Source: a virus
Length of the DNA: 22,803 nucleotides
IMG/VR virus record: IMGVR_UViG_3300046820_000459
Location: 1 to 22,803 of that record
Strand: one strand, 5' to 3'
In this document: positions 1-7,394 of the stretch, one piece after another
How positions within the stretch are numbered: the first letter of the stretch is position 1
Layout of the letters: every line of letters begins with the position of its first letter
The notes under the pieces: model-generated
Told to the model about the DNA's origin: nothing
The model's input: the letters and a program-made list of their open reading frames with translations, nothing else
Databases searched by the model: none
Translations under genes and position numbers: made by a program

Positions 1-265
1 CAATGTTATCGACGGTCCATTGCAGTTCGTCAGTGGCGTTTTTCAGCACCACTTTGTAGCTGGTCGCGTTAGAGAACCACAGGTTACATTCGCCGCGGGA
101 GTCTAGAATGACAGGGTTGGTGTTGGGCGTAGCTGCTGACGCATCCGTATACGTAGCCAGCGGCGTTGTCGTACCGGCTGCGTAGGTAAAGACCTTACCG
201 CCAACCAGCGGAGTGCCGCTGGCGTCAAAGAATTGCGCTTTAGGTTGTGGAGCAAGAACAGCCAT
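1..265 (-). CDS. Phage tail fibre/tailspike N-terminal domain (3' end beyond window)
   Basis: Reading leftward from the ATG at 265, an open frame of 88 codons runs off the window edge without a stop. It begins MAVLAPQPKAQFFDASGTPL and continues with a GGKV-TY-AGTTTPLATYTD segment and an NPVILDSRGE turn. This pattern is common at the N-terminus of podovirus tail fibres and tailspikes, in the part that anchors the adhesin to the virion. A GAGGTC ribosome site lies just upstream, after the stop of the 215-residue gene. The receptor-binding part would lie outside the window. Family placement is from recalled sequence pattern. It could also be a head-associated protein with the same module. Confidence 0.75.
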   Translation of the reverse strand, partial: MAVLAPQPKAQFFDASGTPLVGGKVFTYAAGTTTPLATYTDASAATPNTNPVILDSRGECNLWFSNATSYKVVLKNATDELQWTVDNI

Positions 266-274
266 GATCAGACC

Positions 275-922
275 TCAATTAATGTTATCCGTAACCGTCA
301 GGATGACGGACGGAATTGCGGGTACAGGGGCGCTGGCCCCTTGAGCGTAAATTTGGCAGCCAGTATCATCAGTAGACCAAACCAGTTCAAAGTAATCACC
401 TGCGTTTAACTCTACCACAAAGTTCCATGCGGCGACAACTGCTGCGTCACTTCCGGCCAAAGTTACCTTTGTCGCAGAGTTCGCCGCGTCAACGCCGTTT
501 ACCCTATACCAGATGTAAACGTGTTTGGAACTGCTAGACGCTTTGACAAGCTGTAGAGAGAACTGAAAGTTGTACGTGCCTACGCGGTCCACATACACAC
601 GCGACGTAGGTGTGCCAATGTAGACGCCGTCAGTTATGCTTGTAGAATTAATCGTCACCGGATACGCGGTGTTGACGGCGGCAGCCGTTTGCGTGGTCGT
701 GTCATAAAACACGCCGTGGCGTTTAGCATCAACTTGCGGCGTATAAGCCGGCGCCAAGTCTTGCCCGAAAGACGAACTGGCGGCGGAGTTAGCTTGGCCG
801 CCACCCACCAGCGTAAAAAGGTTAAACAGATACCTGTACCACTCACGCGTCACCGTGCCGTCTGACGCGTCCGTAATCGGGACACGCGACGCGGGGATGC
901 GGGTGAGTTGGTCGTTAGGCAT
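275..922 (-). CDS. Beta-rich virion protein, tail/fibre-associated, 215 aa
   Basis: Lies between the gp10-like gene, which it overlaps by 8 nt, and the partial fibre gene. The N-terminal 45 residues contain TREWYRYLFNLF, a short hydrophobic motif I associate with small virion proteins in this genome position. Residues about 68-215 are Ser/Thr/Val-rich alternating strands (RVYVDRVGTYNFQFSLQL, HVYIWYRVNG, GDYFELVWSTDD) that look like a C1q/TNF-type jelly-roll sandwich. Such folds often form trimeric tips on phage fibres. No catalytic motif is visible. The call as a structural protein rests on context and strand pattern, and the jelly-roll fold is an inference. Confidence 0.7.
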   Translation of the reverse strand: MPNDQLTRIPASRVPITDASDGTVTREWYRYLFNLFTLVGGGQANSAASSSFGQDLAPAYTPQVDAKRHGVFYDTTTQTAAAVNTAYPVTINSTSITDGVYIGTPTSRVYVDRVGTYNFQFSLQLVKASSSSKHVYIWYRVNGVDAANSATKVTLAGSDAAVVAAWNFVVELNAGDYFELVWSTDDTGCQIYAQGASAPVPAIPSVILTVTDNIN

Positions 923-2447
923 TCGTGCCGCTCAACAACAGTTCAGCGCCGGTTAGGTAGATGCGGACAGGGTCACTGCCGGACACTTCGTAGACGCGGT
1001 CGCGCAGCTTCTGCGTCATGCCAAGCCGGCGCCACATGACGCGGGTGCCAGTTGCGCCGATCTTGCCCATAGACGCCCAATGTTCGTTGGACCATGTATG
1101 GCCGCCATCGTCGGACCAGCGGAGCATAGCTTGCGGGTCTGCGCCTTGGCCTGTCGATGTACCTACGCCCGTCTCGCACTCAAGCTGCAAGGAGTGGTTT
1201 GCTGTACGTTTTAGATTGTTTTGGCCTGTCGGCAGTGCGCGCCACGACCGCAACCAACGCTGCGCGATTCCGTTGTCTTCAAAAACATTCAACTCAAACG
1301 TGTAAATGTTGCCGTTAGCGTAATCGCCGACGATGATGTTACCTTGGAAGTTGCACTGGCAGTTGCTGCGGTGACGCGAGAACACACCGCTGTCGCCAGA
1401 AGGTGTGAGCGGCAGCACTGTGTAGAACGCGCCAGAATAAAATGATTCGGCCTCGAACGCACCTTCAGACGGCGCGATAGCTGAGTACGATGACCGCTGG
1501 TGCCATGCGCCAGTAGACGCGTCGAACACCCACGTTTCGTCTGCGGACGGGAACGACAGGACGTAGAACGTATGGCCGTCCTGCTGGTAGGTGTAGCCTA
1601 CCGCGTCGCCCATATTCAGGTAGTTTTGGATGCGCCATTCAATCGCGTGCGTGGATACGCGCTGTGCGTTATAGCCAGCGGCCCTGTAAACAACGCCTTG
1701 GCCGCGCGCGTCAGCACCCAGCCAGAACACGGTGTTGTCCATCTTGGCGATGGAGTGTGGCGCAGCGCAACCGATTTCGTTGAACGCGCCTTGGATCGGC
1801 GACAGCGGGAAGTCTAGCCCGCCAGAGTTGTACCACACTTCGGTGGAGTCGGTGCCAAACACCCAGCACTCGCGGTGGTCTACCAGCAGCCCGACAACGC
1901 CGTCAGGGCTACCTTCGGCGCTGGCGAACTCTAGCGGGTCAATCTGGAAGCCGTCGTAAAGCTGCGTCACCCAAATCTTCTGGCTGTTTGGTTCGTTGAA
2001 CACAAAATAGCCGTCGAGATAGCCGACAGTGACCGCGCCCGGAAAGTCAGGGTCAGTAATCTGCCCGAACGTGTCGGTTGACTCGTCGTAAATAAACGCG
2101 TCAGGATTGCAGGCGAAGAATATCTGTGTGCCGTTGTCGGCGATGGACACAGGGCCAGTGCCGGTTACGTCGCCCAGTTTGATTGGCGTTCCGGTCAGGC
2201 TCGACAGCTTGTAGACTTCAAAGCCTGATACGACGTAGAAGTCATCGCCGCGTGTCTGGTGCGCCCACAGCCCGCGGATCGGACCTGTGCCAACAACCTG
2301 CTGAAGCTGCAAGCCGGGGCAGCGTTGGAGGAACGCAGGTTCCATGCCGCCTTCCGGCACCACTTCAGGGAACAAGTTTACCATGCGTGCGTCGGCAGCG
2401 TTTACTGAACGGGCCACATACGCGCTGCCCAGTATGGGCGTCTTCAT
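915..2447 (-). CDS. P22 gp10-like packaged DNA stabilisation / tail hub protein, 510 aa
   Basis: Resembles the P22 gp10 family (packaged DNA stabilisation protein), which plugs the portal channel after packaging and joins gp4 to the tail needle and tailspikes. The N-terminus MKTPILGSAYVARSVNAADA with MVNLFPEVVPEGG is typical of the family. It is followed by repeated beta-propeller-like strands, for example DDFYVVSGFEVYKL, IFFACNPDAFIYD, ECWVFGTDSTEVWYNSG and NTVFWLGADARGQGVVYRA. At 510 residues it is slightly longer than P22 gp10 (about 470). The ATG is part of a TAATG junction with the stop of the gp4-like gene, so the two are translationally coupled. Position directly after gp4 matches P22 order. 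Confidence 0.88.
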   Translation of the reverse strand: MKTPILGSAYVARSVNAADARMVNLFPEVVPEGGMEPAFLQRCPGLQLQQVVGTGPIRGLWAHQTRGDDFYVVSGFEVYKLSSLTGTPIKLGDVTGTGPVSIADNGTQIFFACNPDAFIYDESTDTFGQITDPDFPGAVTVGYLDGYFVFNEPNSQKIWVTQLYDGFQIDPLEFASAEGSPDGVVGLLVDHRECWVFGTDSTEVWYNSGGLDFPLSPIQGAFNEIGCAAPHSIAKMDNTVFWLGADARGQGVVYRAAGYNAQRVSTHAIEWRIQNYLNMGDAVGYTYQQDGHTFYVLSFPSADETWVFDASTGAWHQRSSYSAIAPSEGAFEAESFYSGAFYTVLPLTPSGDSGVFSRHRSNCQCNFQGNIIVGDYANGNIYTFELNVFEDNGIAQRWLRSWRALPTGQNNLKRTANHSLQLECETGVGTSTGQGADPQAMLRWSDDGGHTWSNEHWASMGKIGATGTRVMWRRLGMTQKLRDRVYEVSGSDPVRIYLTGAELLLSGTNA

Positions 2448-3157
2448 TAGTAGTTTCCTGCGAAGATGTTATACCGCTGGCGTGTAGCCACAATGCTGTA
2501 CGGCATCGACATGATGTCATCAGGATTGTTGATGCGCTTCAGGTTGCGCTTGGATGTCATGGCAATGCGCTGCACTTGCGGTGCAGGCTCAGTGCCAAAC
2601 TCAGGTGCTAGTTCGCACGCCAAGTTATAACGGAACGCACGCAGGTAGCCGGGCGGGAAATGCAGGACTGTGTCGAGCGTCGCAGGCTGCGTCAGTTCTT
2701 CTACCGAAATGAAATGCCATTCCAACGCGCGCGTCGGGCGCGGGTAGATGTACATCTCCACATCAGGGAACGTGTTGTTGACGAAGATGACTTGCGGGAA
2801 CGTAGAGGTTACCGTCTTAACCGCGATGCCGTTGTACTGCTGCTGGTTAATGAATTTGATGCCGTAGCTAACCCCGGTGCCGGGGTCTTTGAAGTACGTC
2901 GAGTCCTCAAGCAGCACGGGGCGGTTGCCAACAAAGTCGCCGCTAGGGCCAAGCGTGCGCGACAGTTGGCCGGCGGGCCATGTGAATATTTGGTCTTGCG
3001 TAGAAAAAACGGACAGGCGCTCAGTGTTCCAGCTATCGATCATCTGGTTCATGGCGCGCAGGGCGTCCTGCGACGTATCAGCCGAGGGAGTTTCGCCTTC
3101 TGCCAGAACGCCTAGAAGCCTAAGCGAACCGTTGATTATATCCCCAGCCGTTTCCAT
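2447..3157 (-). CDS. P22 gp4-like head-completion / tail accessory factor, 236 aa
   Basis: In P22, gp4 binds the portal ring from below once DNA is packaged and seals the head. The family signature seen here is an N-terminal helical part (GDIINGSLRLLGVLAEGETPS, then DALRAMNQMIDSWNTERLSVF) followed by the DQIFTWPAGQ and YIYPRPTRALEWHFISVEELT segments and a PPGYLRAFRYNLACELAPEFG helix. It is longer than P22 gp4 (166 aa), as is common in environmental relatives. The start is 3 nt after the stop of the 59-residue gene, and its AGGAAG ribosome site lies inside that gene's end. P22 gp4 is reported to have muramidase activity, but no catalytic residues are assigned here. Confidence 0.87.
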   Translation of the reverse strand: METAGDIINGSLRLLGVLAEGETPSADTSQDALRAMNQMIDSWNTERLSVFSTQDQIFTWPAGQLSRTLGPSGDFVGNRPVLLEDSTYFKDPGTGVSYGIKFINQQQYNGIAVKTVTSTFPQVIFVNNTFPDVEMYIYPRPTRALEWHFISVEELTQPATLDTVLHFPPGYLRAFRYNLACELAPEFGTEPAPQVQRIAMTSKRNLKRINNPDDIMSMPYSIVATRQRYNIFAGNY

Positions 3158-3160
3158 CGT

Positions 3161-3340
3161 TTAGTCTTCCTGCGTTGTGCGTCGGCGGCCAGTGCGCGCC
3201 GGCATTTCGTTAGCTATAGCAGCTACAGGTTCGTCAGGATAGTATCTTTCCCATCCGTAATCTTCGTCGCAGCGTGCTTCATCTTCAGATATAGCAACTT
3301 TTGCGCCGTGGCGTGGGTGAACGAGATAGATAACAGCCAT
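3161..3340 (-). CDS. Small hypothetical virion-operon protein, 59 aa
   Basis: A complete frame from ATG at 3340 to TAA at 3161. The product starts MAVIYLVHPRHGAKVAISED, has an acidic middle (DEARCDEDYGWERYYPDEP) and ends in a basic tail (ARTGRRRTTQED). It fills the gap between the second UUCG terminator and the gp4-like gene, in the same direction, with only 3 nt between its stop and the next ATG. That fit supports it as real. The upstream ribosome site is weak (AGAAAGA). Function unknown. The size and the place between decoration and head-completion genes suggest a head or connector accessory role, which is inference. Confidence 0.7.
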   Translation of the reverse strand: MAVIYLVHPRHGAKVAISEDEARCDEDYGWERYYPDEPVAAIANEMPARTGRRRTTQED

Positions 3341-3362
3341 AAAACTATCTTTCAGAAAAGTT

Positions 3363-3384
3363 TGCCCCGACCGAAGCCGGGGCA
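3363..3384 (-). terminator. UUCG-loop hairpin terminator after the 131-aa gene
   Basis: Reading the minus strand, a 9-bp stem (TGCCCCGGC / GTCGGGGCA with one G-U pair) closes on a TTCG tetraloop and is followed by AACTTTTCTG. It begins 8 nt after the stop codon of the 131-residue gene. The T-tract is short (four T), so termination may be partial, leaving transcription into the gp4-like and gp10-like genes. The hairpin could also act as an RNA stability element. Confidence 0.65.
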
Positions 3385-3391
3385 GAACCTA

Positions 3392-3787
3392 TTAACCAGC
3401 GATGCGGTACAGGTTGTACGTTGTCGCGCTGGTTTTAACAGCACGGAACAGTACGCTGCGCGATGCAACGCCTGTGCCAACGCCGACCAACGTCCAGCCA
3501 GTGCCTACTACGATAGTAGGCACGCCGGTGCTGGTAGCAACCAAAGAAAACTCAAACGATGAGTTGGTCTTTGCGCTGCTGATGTCGGCGTTTACAACCG
3601 AAACAGCAGGAAGCGTAAGGTCAGCAGTGCTGCCCGAAGTGTATACAACTGCGCCACCAGCCAAATCGGCTGTGGTCAGTGTAGCTGCTGCGGTATACGC
3701 AGTAGGGATAGCTGAAGTACCAAGAGTAACTTCACCAAGATTTCCGTCGCCGACTTGATAACCGCCAGCACCATTAGGAAGAGTCAT
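3392..3787 (-). CDS. Putative head decoration/capsid-associated protein, 131 aa
   Basis: A small beta-rich, Ala/Thr/Gly/Val-rich protein immediately downstream of the coat gene. Its N-terminus MTLPNGAGGYQVGDGNLGEV is followed by strand-forming segments (TAYTAAATLTTADL, GGAVVYTSGSTADLTLPAV, FEFSLVATSTGVPTIVVG, WTLVGVG, YNLYRIAG). This composition and position match small trimeric capsid-decoration or head-fibre proteins. I cannot assign a named family. The ribosome site AAAGGA is 8 nt from the ATG and directly abuts the T-tract of the terminator behind the coat gene. No promoter is visible in between, so expression appears to rely on read-through. Confidence 0.65.
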   Translation of the reverse strand: MTLPNGAGGYQVGDGNLGEVTLGTSAIPTAYTAAATLTTADLAGGAVVYTSGSTADLTLPAVSVVNADISSAKTNSSFEFSLVATSTGVPTIVVGTGWTLVGVGTGVASRSVLFRAVKTSATTYNLYRIAG

Positions 3788-3800
3788 AATATAAATCCTT

Positions 3801-3833
3801 TAAAAAAGTTGGCCCTCGGCGAACCGAGGGCCA
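3801..3833 (-). terminator. Strong UUCG-loop intrinsic terminator behind the coat gene
   Basis: On the minus strand a perfect 10-bp stem (TGGCCCTCGG / CCGAGGGCCA) closes on a TTCG tetraloop and is followed at once by ACTTTTTTA. It starts 9 nt after the coat protein stop codon. This is a textbook rho-independent terminator placed in the middle of the virion operon, so it should make coat mRNA much more abundant than the head-completion mRNA below it. Confidence 0.9.
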
Positions 3834-3841
3834 GTGTTAAA

Positions 3842-5050
3842 TTAACCCCACATCCGGACGGCCATCTGCGGACGGATCGTGCTGTAGCCATACAGAACGT
3901 CAATACGGCAAGGCATACGGTCGTTGTTGATGTCGTACTGACGAACAACGCGCAAGCTGATGCCGTTATGCACCTGACGCGAAGCCATATCTACGCCCTG
4001 TGGGAGCAGAAGGTCGGCGGTTGCGAAGGTGATAGCGTCCTTGTGGTATACAAGGTTCTGAGCGTACTGTGTGGACGCTGCGCCGACGAACACGATTGCT
4101 TTGCTGTTAGCAGGCAGTGTGTTGACCGTAGCAAGTGCGTGAGCAGCCGAGTAGATCGGTGCAACAGTGATGCTGCCTGCGCCCGAACCGTTGAGTGTGA
4201 CATCAGCCAACGCAACGAACTGGAACAACGAACCTGTGCTTTCACGGGTCTGTGGGTTGACCGAGAAGCAGTCAGCAACAGTGAACACGTCGCCAGCCTT
4301 GACAGTAGCGTTTGCGCCTGCGCCAGTGATGGCGATGGCGGTTGCGCCTTCAGCGGTGATTGCAGCCGAAGTTGTGCCGCCAGTTGCAGTACGCGAACCA
4401 GTGGTGAACTGCTTGATGGACTGCGACATATTGATTTCGTCGAAACCAAGTACGCCTGTACCCATCATGCCGTTCTTGAACTGCTTGCTGATCGTGTCGG
4501 TTGGGTTGAAGAGACCCTTCAAGCCTTCGACCAAGCCAGCGTTAGCTGCTGGGTTGACGGTGGCGTAACGTGGCGACATCACCGCAGCGTTTTCGTTCAG
4601 CTTCTGCTGTGCAGCAAGAAGAACTGCCGAAGTGCCGGGCGTTGTGCCGGGCGTGCCGACCGAGTTACCGATGGTTGCATACGCGTTTGCAACGTCAGCG
4701 TCGATGCTGGAAGCAAGCTGCGAGATACGTGGCTTGAGAACGCGCTCTGCGAAATCGTCAAGCTGCATGGTCAATTCAGCAGATGTGAAGTTGACGCCGA
4801 TGTGCTTCTGGTTGGCAACGGTCAGCGTTGTGAACTGTTCGTTGTCATCCTGCACCTGAAGGGCTGCGCCATCAGTTACAAGCGCACGGTCTGGAAGACG
4901 GATACGCAGGGTTGAGCCAATTTTAGCACCTTCAACAGCGAAGCTGTCGTCGTACTGGCGGTTTACGTTACGTGTGAGCACGAGGTTGTTCTCCAGAATT
5001 TCCAGAGCCTTCCGCGTGATCATGTCAATGGTTAAAATCGAGTTAGACAT
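3842..5050 (-). CDS. Major capsid (coat) protein, P22 gp5-like, 402 aa
   Basis: The major coat subunit, an HK97-fold protein of the P22 coat family. It opens MSNSILTIDMITRKALEILE and continues with the N-arm and E-loop-like segments (NRQYDDSFAVEGAKIGSTLRI, LQVQDDNEQFTTLTVANQKH, VNFTSAELTMQLDDFAERVL). Residues roughly 220-310 form a Gly/Ala/Thr-rich beta stretch that matches the place of the P22 insertion (I) domain. The C-terminus (GISLRVVRQYDINNDRMPCRIDVLYGYS) is the usual family ending. At 402 aa it is close to P22 gp5 (430). It sits 15 nt after the scaffold gene and is closed by a strong terminator, as expected for the most abundant product. Confidence 0.9.
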   Translation of the reverse strand: MSNSILTIDMITRKALEILENNLVLTRNVNRQYDDSFAVEGAKIGSTLRIRLPDRALVTDGAALQVQDDNEQFTTLTVANQKHIGVNFTSAELTMQLDDFAERVLKPRISQLASSIDADVANAYATIGNSVGTPGTTPGTSAVLLAAQQKLNENAAVMSPRYATVNPAANAGLVEGLKGLFNPTDTISKQFKNGMMGTGVLGFDEINMSQSIKQFTTGSRTATGGTTSAAITAEGATAIAITGAGANATVKAGDVFTVADCFSVNPQTRESTGSLFQFVALADVTLNGSGAGSITVAPIYSAAHALATVNTLPANSKAIVFVGAASTQYAQNLVYHKDAITFATADLLLPQGVDMASRQVHNGISLRVVRQYDINNDRMPCRIDVLYGYSTIRPQMAVRMWG

Positions 5051-5065
5051 GGTAATAATCCCAAA

Positions 5066-5851
5066 TTATCTGTTGCGTTGTGCCTCGTACTTCTTGATCT
5101 GTCGCATACGTTCTGCTTCGATCCATTCCGACGTACTCATCGACTTAGTCGAGCGAGGGTCGGTGGTGTCAAACTGGTTTAACCCAGTAGAACGTGCTGT
5201 GACAGGCGCAATCGGAGCCGGGGCGTTTGAAGTTCTTTTGACCGGCGGATTTGAGGACAATGAAGCCTCAAGTTTCCCAATCTCTTTTGCCTGCAAAATT
5301 GGCGCTAGGCGGGCGATGCGATCAGCTTCTTTCGGATTTGAGCCGAGATAATATAGAACGTCTGGGCCTGCGTCTGACGCTTGGATGCTTTGCGCCATGA
5401 AATCCGTGATCGGAAGGTTGGGATTGTAAGCGACCTGTTCAAAGTCATCATACTTGTCCCGCGCCGCTTCTTCACGGTCATGGTAAGCATCCTGCAATTC
5501 AGCTTGCTGCCGTGCGGTTTCCCGCCGCGCCAGCAATTCTTCGGCTTTACGTTCGGCCAAAACCTCTGCGTAATCCTCATAAGTCTCAAATTGTTCAGGG
5601 GTTATGTCGTGTACCGCTTGTTGGCGGGCCTGCATTTCCTCTGCTTTTTGAGCCTGTTCGCGCTCCCATTTGCGCTGTTCTCTTGCGAGGCGCTTGCCGA
5701 CAATTGCGTCAAGTTCTTCTTGTGTGAAGGACTTATTTGCTTCCTGTTCGACAGGCGTTTCCGGCGTCGTGTTTTCTACAGGCTCGATTGCTGCCGTGGC
5801 TTCGAGTTCTGGCGCGGAGGCATCCGCTACGTTGGGGACTGTTTCGTCCAT
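5066..5851 (-). CDS. Capsid scaffolding protein, 261 aa
   Basis: Located directly before the coat gene, as in P22 (gp8). The N-terminal 45 residues are acidic and Pro/Glu/Ala-rich. Residues about 45-130 are a long charged helix with coiled-coil character (KRLAREQRKWEREQAQKAEE, AERKAEELLARRETARQQ). A middle segment (NPNLPITDFMAQSIQASDAGPDVLYYLG, then ADRIARLAPILQAKEIGKLE) is common to scaffolds of this group. The C-terminus is basic (SEWIEAERMRQIKKYEAQRNR), like the basic coat-binding helix at the end of P22 scaffold. The Shine-Dalgarno GGAG is 6 nt from the ATG and lies inside a small hairpin, which may limit translation. Confidence 0.85.
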   Translation of the reverse strand: MDETVPNVADASAPELEATAAIEPVENTTPETPVEQEANKSFTQEELDAIVGKRLAREQRKWEREQAQKAEEMQARQQAVHDITPEQFETYEDYAEVLAERKAEELLARRETARQQAELQDAYHDREEAARDKYDDFEQVAYNPNLPITDFMAQSIQASDAGPDVLYYLGSNPKEADRIARLAPILQAKEIGKLEASLSSNPPVKRTSNAPAPIAPVTARSTGLNQFDTTDPRSTKSMSTSEWIEAERMRQIKKYEAQRNR

Positions 5852-5855
5852 GTTT

Positions 5856-5870
5856 AACTCCTATGGAGTT
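5856..5870 (-). promoter_or_regulatory. Hairpin that buries the scaffold gene Shine-Dalgarno
   Basis: In the minus-strand RNA, AACUCC and GGAGUU are separated by only three bases (AUA), giving a 6-bp hairpin. The right arm contains the GGAG ribosome site used by the scaffold start at 5851. Opening the hairpin would be needed for initiation, so this is a candidate translational control element. Confidence 0.5.
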
Positions 5871-5892
5871 CCTGATGTGCCGCACCAGTACG

Positions 5893-5928
5893 GTTAATGG
5901 TCAAACTACATTAAATTTTGTGGCTTGA
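5893..5928 (-). promoter_or_regulatory. Possible sigma70-like promoter before the scaffold gene
   Basis: In the 84-nt gap between the 99-residue gene and the scaffold gene, the minus strand reads TTGTCA, 17 nt, then TAGTTT. The -35 box matches five of six consensus positions, the -10 only about three. It would allow scaffold and coat to be transcribed independently of the long upstream operon. Weak call based on two short boxes and a correct spacer. Confidence 0.3.
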
Positions 5929-5935
5929 CAATATG

Positions 5936-6235
5936 CTAGATTTGGTTCTTCGCTTCAAGTTCAAGCGTTTTAGCGGTTCGCTCTGCGTCCGTCATCGGGC
6001 GGACACTGTGAACATCCTTTACGACGCCATCGACCCATTGATATGTAACGCCTTCATAGACTTCATAAGTGTCAGGCTCAGGGGCGTCTACGCGGACGAA
6101 CTTAGCAAACGTGTCTGGCAGGTTTGCGGTGTCTACGTCAGGAAATGCGGCGCGAAAGTTGTCTCCGAAAATCGGGTGCTCGTGCGGCTGACCGTCGCGG
6201 ATTTGAATGTAGAGTTCGAGGTCAGTATGTTCCAT
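5936..6235 (-). CDS. Hypothetical tail-fibre-cassette protein, 99 aa
   Basis: Begins MEHTDLELYIQIRDGQPHEH and ends in a charged helix (PMTDAERTAKTLELEAKNQ). In the middle are PIFGDNFRAAFPDVDTANLP, FAKFVRVDAPEPDTYEVYEG and VTYQWVDGVVKDVHSVRPM. I recognise this as a widely seen phage hypothetical found next to fibre genes. Its layout (small domain, aromatic beta hairpin, C-terminal helix) resembles fibre-assembly chaperones, but no family name can be given. The ATG follows the stop of the glycine-rich gene with no gap (TAAATG), so the two are probably coupled. Confidence 0.75.
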   Translation of the reverse strand: MEHTDLELYIQIRDGQPHEHPIFGDNFRAAFPDVDTANLPDTFAKFVRVDAPEPDTYEVYEGVTYQWVDGVVKDVHSVRPMTDAERTAKTLELEAKNQI

Positions 6236-7069
6236 TTACAGGTCCCCCGTGTTGGTCGATGGAAATGCGCGATCAGTACCCCAAATGATGCGGACTGCGC
6301 CTGTTCCACCCGCGGAGCCGCTGCTGCTTGTCCCACCGCCATAAAGTTGACCAGTACCGCCTGAACCCGCGCCGCCATTTGCAGCGGCAAGTGTTCCCCC
6401 CGAAACGCCGCCAGCGCCGTTAGGCCCTTGGCCAAGAATACCAACCCCACCGCCAGCACCGCCCTGATATGGAGAGCCTGATGTAGCACCGCCGCCACCA
6501 CCACCACCGGCGCCAGCCAAACCAGTACCTAAAAAGTCCGCACCCCTACCGCCGACACCAGAATAACCGCCGGCACCGCCAGCACCGCTGCGGATAACAT
6601 CAGCGCCGCCAGCTTCGCCGCCATTTCCGCCAGCAAAGCCTGTACCTGCCACAACAACGCCACCTGTACCGCCCCTATATGCAAACGGTGGGGCGGTGCC
6701 GCCTCCTGCCGCGACGGTGGATGTATTAATAAATGAAGATGTGCCACCAGCGCCGGTGACGCCCCGGTTTCCGACTACAACTGTGTAGCTATTTCCGGGC
6801 GTTACGCTGATGTTGTTCGCGTACGCTAAAGCGCCGCCGCCGCCGCCTGCAATACCCTCCGCGTCATAGTTAGTATAACCCCCACCACCGCCAACAGTGA
6901 CGACAGACACGCTTGTAACCCCGGCGGGAGCAACCCAACTAAACGTGCCGGGTGTGGTGAACGCCTGCTGCCCTTGAGGTGGGCCGCTTGCTCCGCCGCG
7001 CGTAGACAGCGAAGTAGAGGCTTTTAAGCCTATACCTATACCATTACGGACGGGAGCACCGAAACTCAT
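6236..7069 (-). CDS. Glycine-rich tail fibre/tip protein, 277 aa
   Basis: Begins MSFGAPVRNGIGIGLKASTS, then has FTTPGTFSWVAPAGVTSVSV followed by VVTVGGGGG at about residues 36-63. This opening is shared by many glycine-rich phage fibre proteins. Residues about 60-250 are dominated by Gly-rich runs (GGGGGAL, GGTGGVVVAG, GAGGAGGYSGVGGRG, GGGGGGGATSG), which typically fold as a lattice of polyglycine II helices. The C-terminal segment GAVRIIWGTDRAFPSTNTGD is the usual closing strand. It probably forms a distal adhesin or fibre-tip domain. It overlaps the upstream 105-residue gene by ATGA. Whether it attaches to the 1017-residue fibre is not visible. Confidence 0.8.
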   Translation of the reverse strand: MSFGAPVRNGIGIGLKASTSLSTRGGASGPPQGQQAFTTPGTFSWVAPAGVTSVSVVTVGGGGGYTNYDAEGIAGGGGGALAYANNISVTPGNSYTVVVGNRGVTGAGGTSSFINTSTVAAGGGTAPPFAYRGGTGGVVVAGTGFAGGNGGEAGGADVIRSGAGGAGGYSGVGGRGADFLGTGLAGAGGGGGGGATSGSPYQGGAGGGVGILGQGPNGAGGVSGGTLAAANGGAGSGGTGQLYGGGTSSSGSAGGTGAVRIIWGTDRAFPSTNTGDL

Positions 7070-7383
7070 CGAATGTTAATCGGCTTTGCGTACAGCGTGC
7101 CGCCTGCGCTGATCTGGATTGCGCTAACGCGCCATACGCCGCCAGTGCCCCCAGCGTCGCCGGGTTGCGTTACGTAAATTGGTACAGGTGTGTTGGCTGG
7201 CAGCGGTGTGTCCGCCGTTGTAGCTGTGGCGCTGTTGCCTACGCGAATGTACGCGTCAGATGTACACCATACCAGCACAGCTTGCGGGCCAGCGTTCCAG
7301 CCAGTTACCGAACCGGCGGTACCAGTGTAAGCTACGCTTTGAGTAGCAAAACCGGAATCGTTAAGAGGGCGTAAAATTTCCAT
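7066..7383 (-). CDS. Small beta-rich virion protein, 105 aa
   Basis: Reads MEILRPLNDSGFATQSVAYT and then GTAGSVTGWNAGPQAVLVWC, DAYIRVGNSATATTADTPLP, NTPVPIYVTQPGDAGG and VWRVSAIQISAGGTLYAKPI. The alternating strands and the closing AKPI segment are typical of a small jelly-roll or Ig-like phage accessory protein. A good AAGGA ribosome site lies 8 nt before the ATG. It lies between the DUF5856 gene and the glycine-rich gene, both in the same direction. Function unknown. A fibre or capsid accessory role is inferred from neighbours only. Confidence 0.7.
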   Translation of the reverse strand: MEILRPLNDSGFATQSVAYTGTAGSVTGWNAGPQAVLVWCTSDAYIRVGNSATATTADTPLPANTPVPIYVTQPGDAGGTGGVWRVSAIQISAGGTLYAKPINIR

Positions 7384-7394
7384 ATGTCGCGTCC

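Noticed and set aside
3755-4915. Long rightward frame (386 codons) across the coat gene
   Set aside because: It lies wholly antisense to the well-supported coat and decoration genes. It is Cys/Arg/Val-rich with no domain pattern and no ribosome site, so it is a frame shadow of biased codon use.
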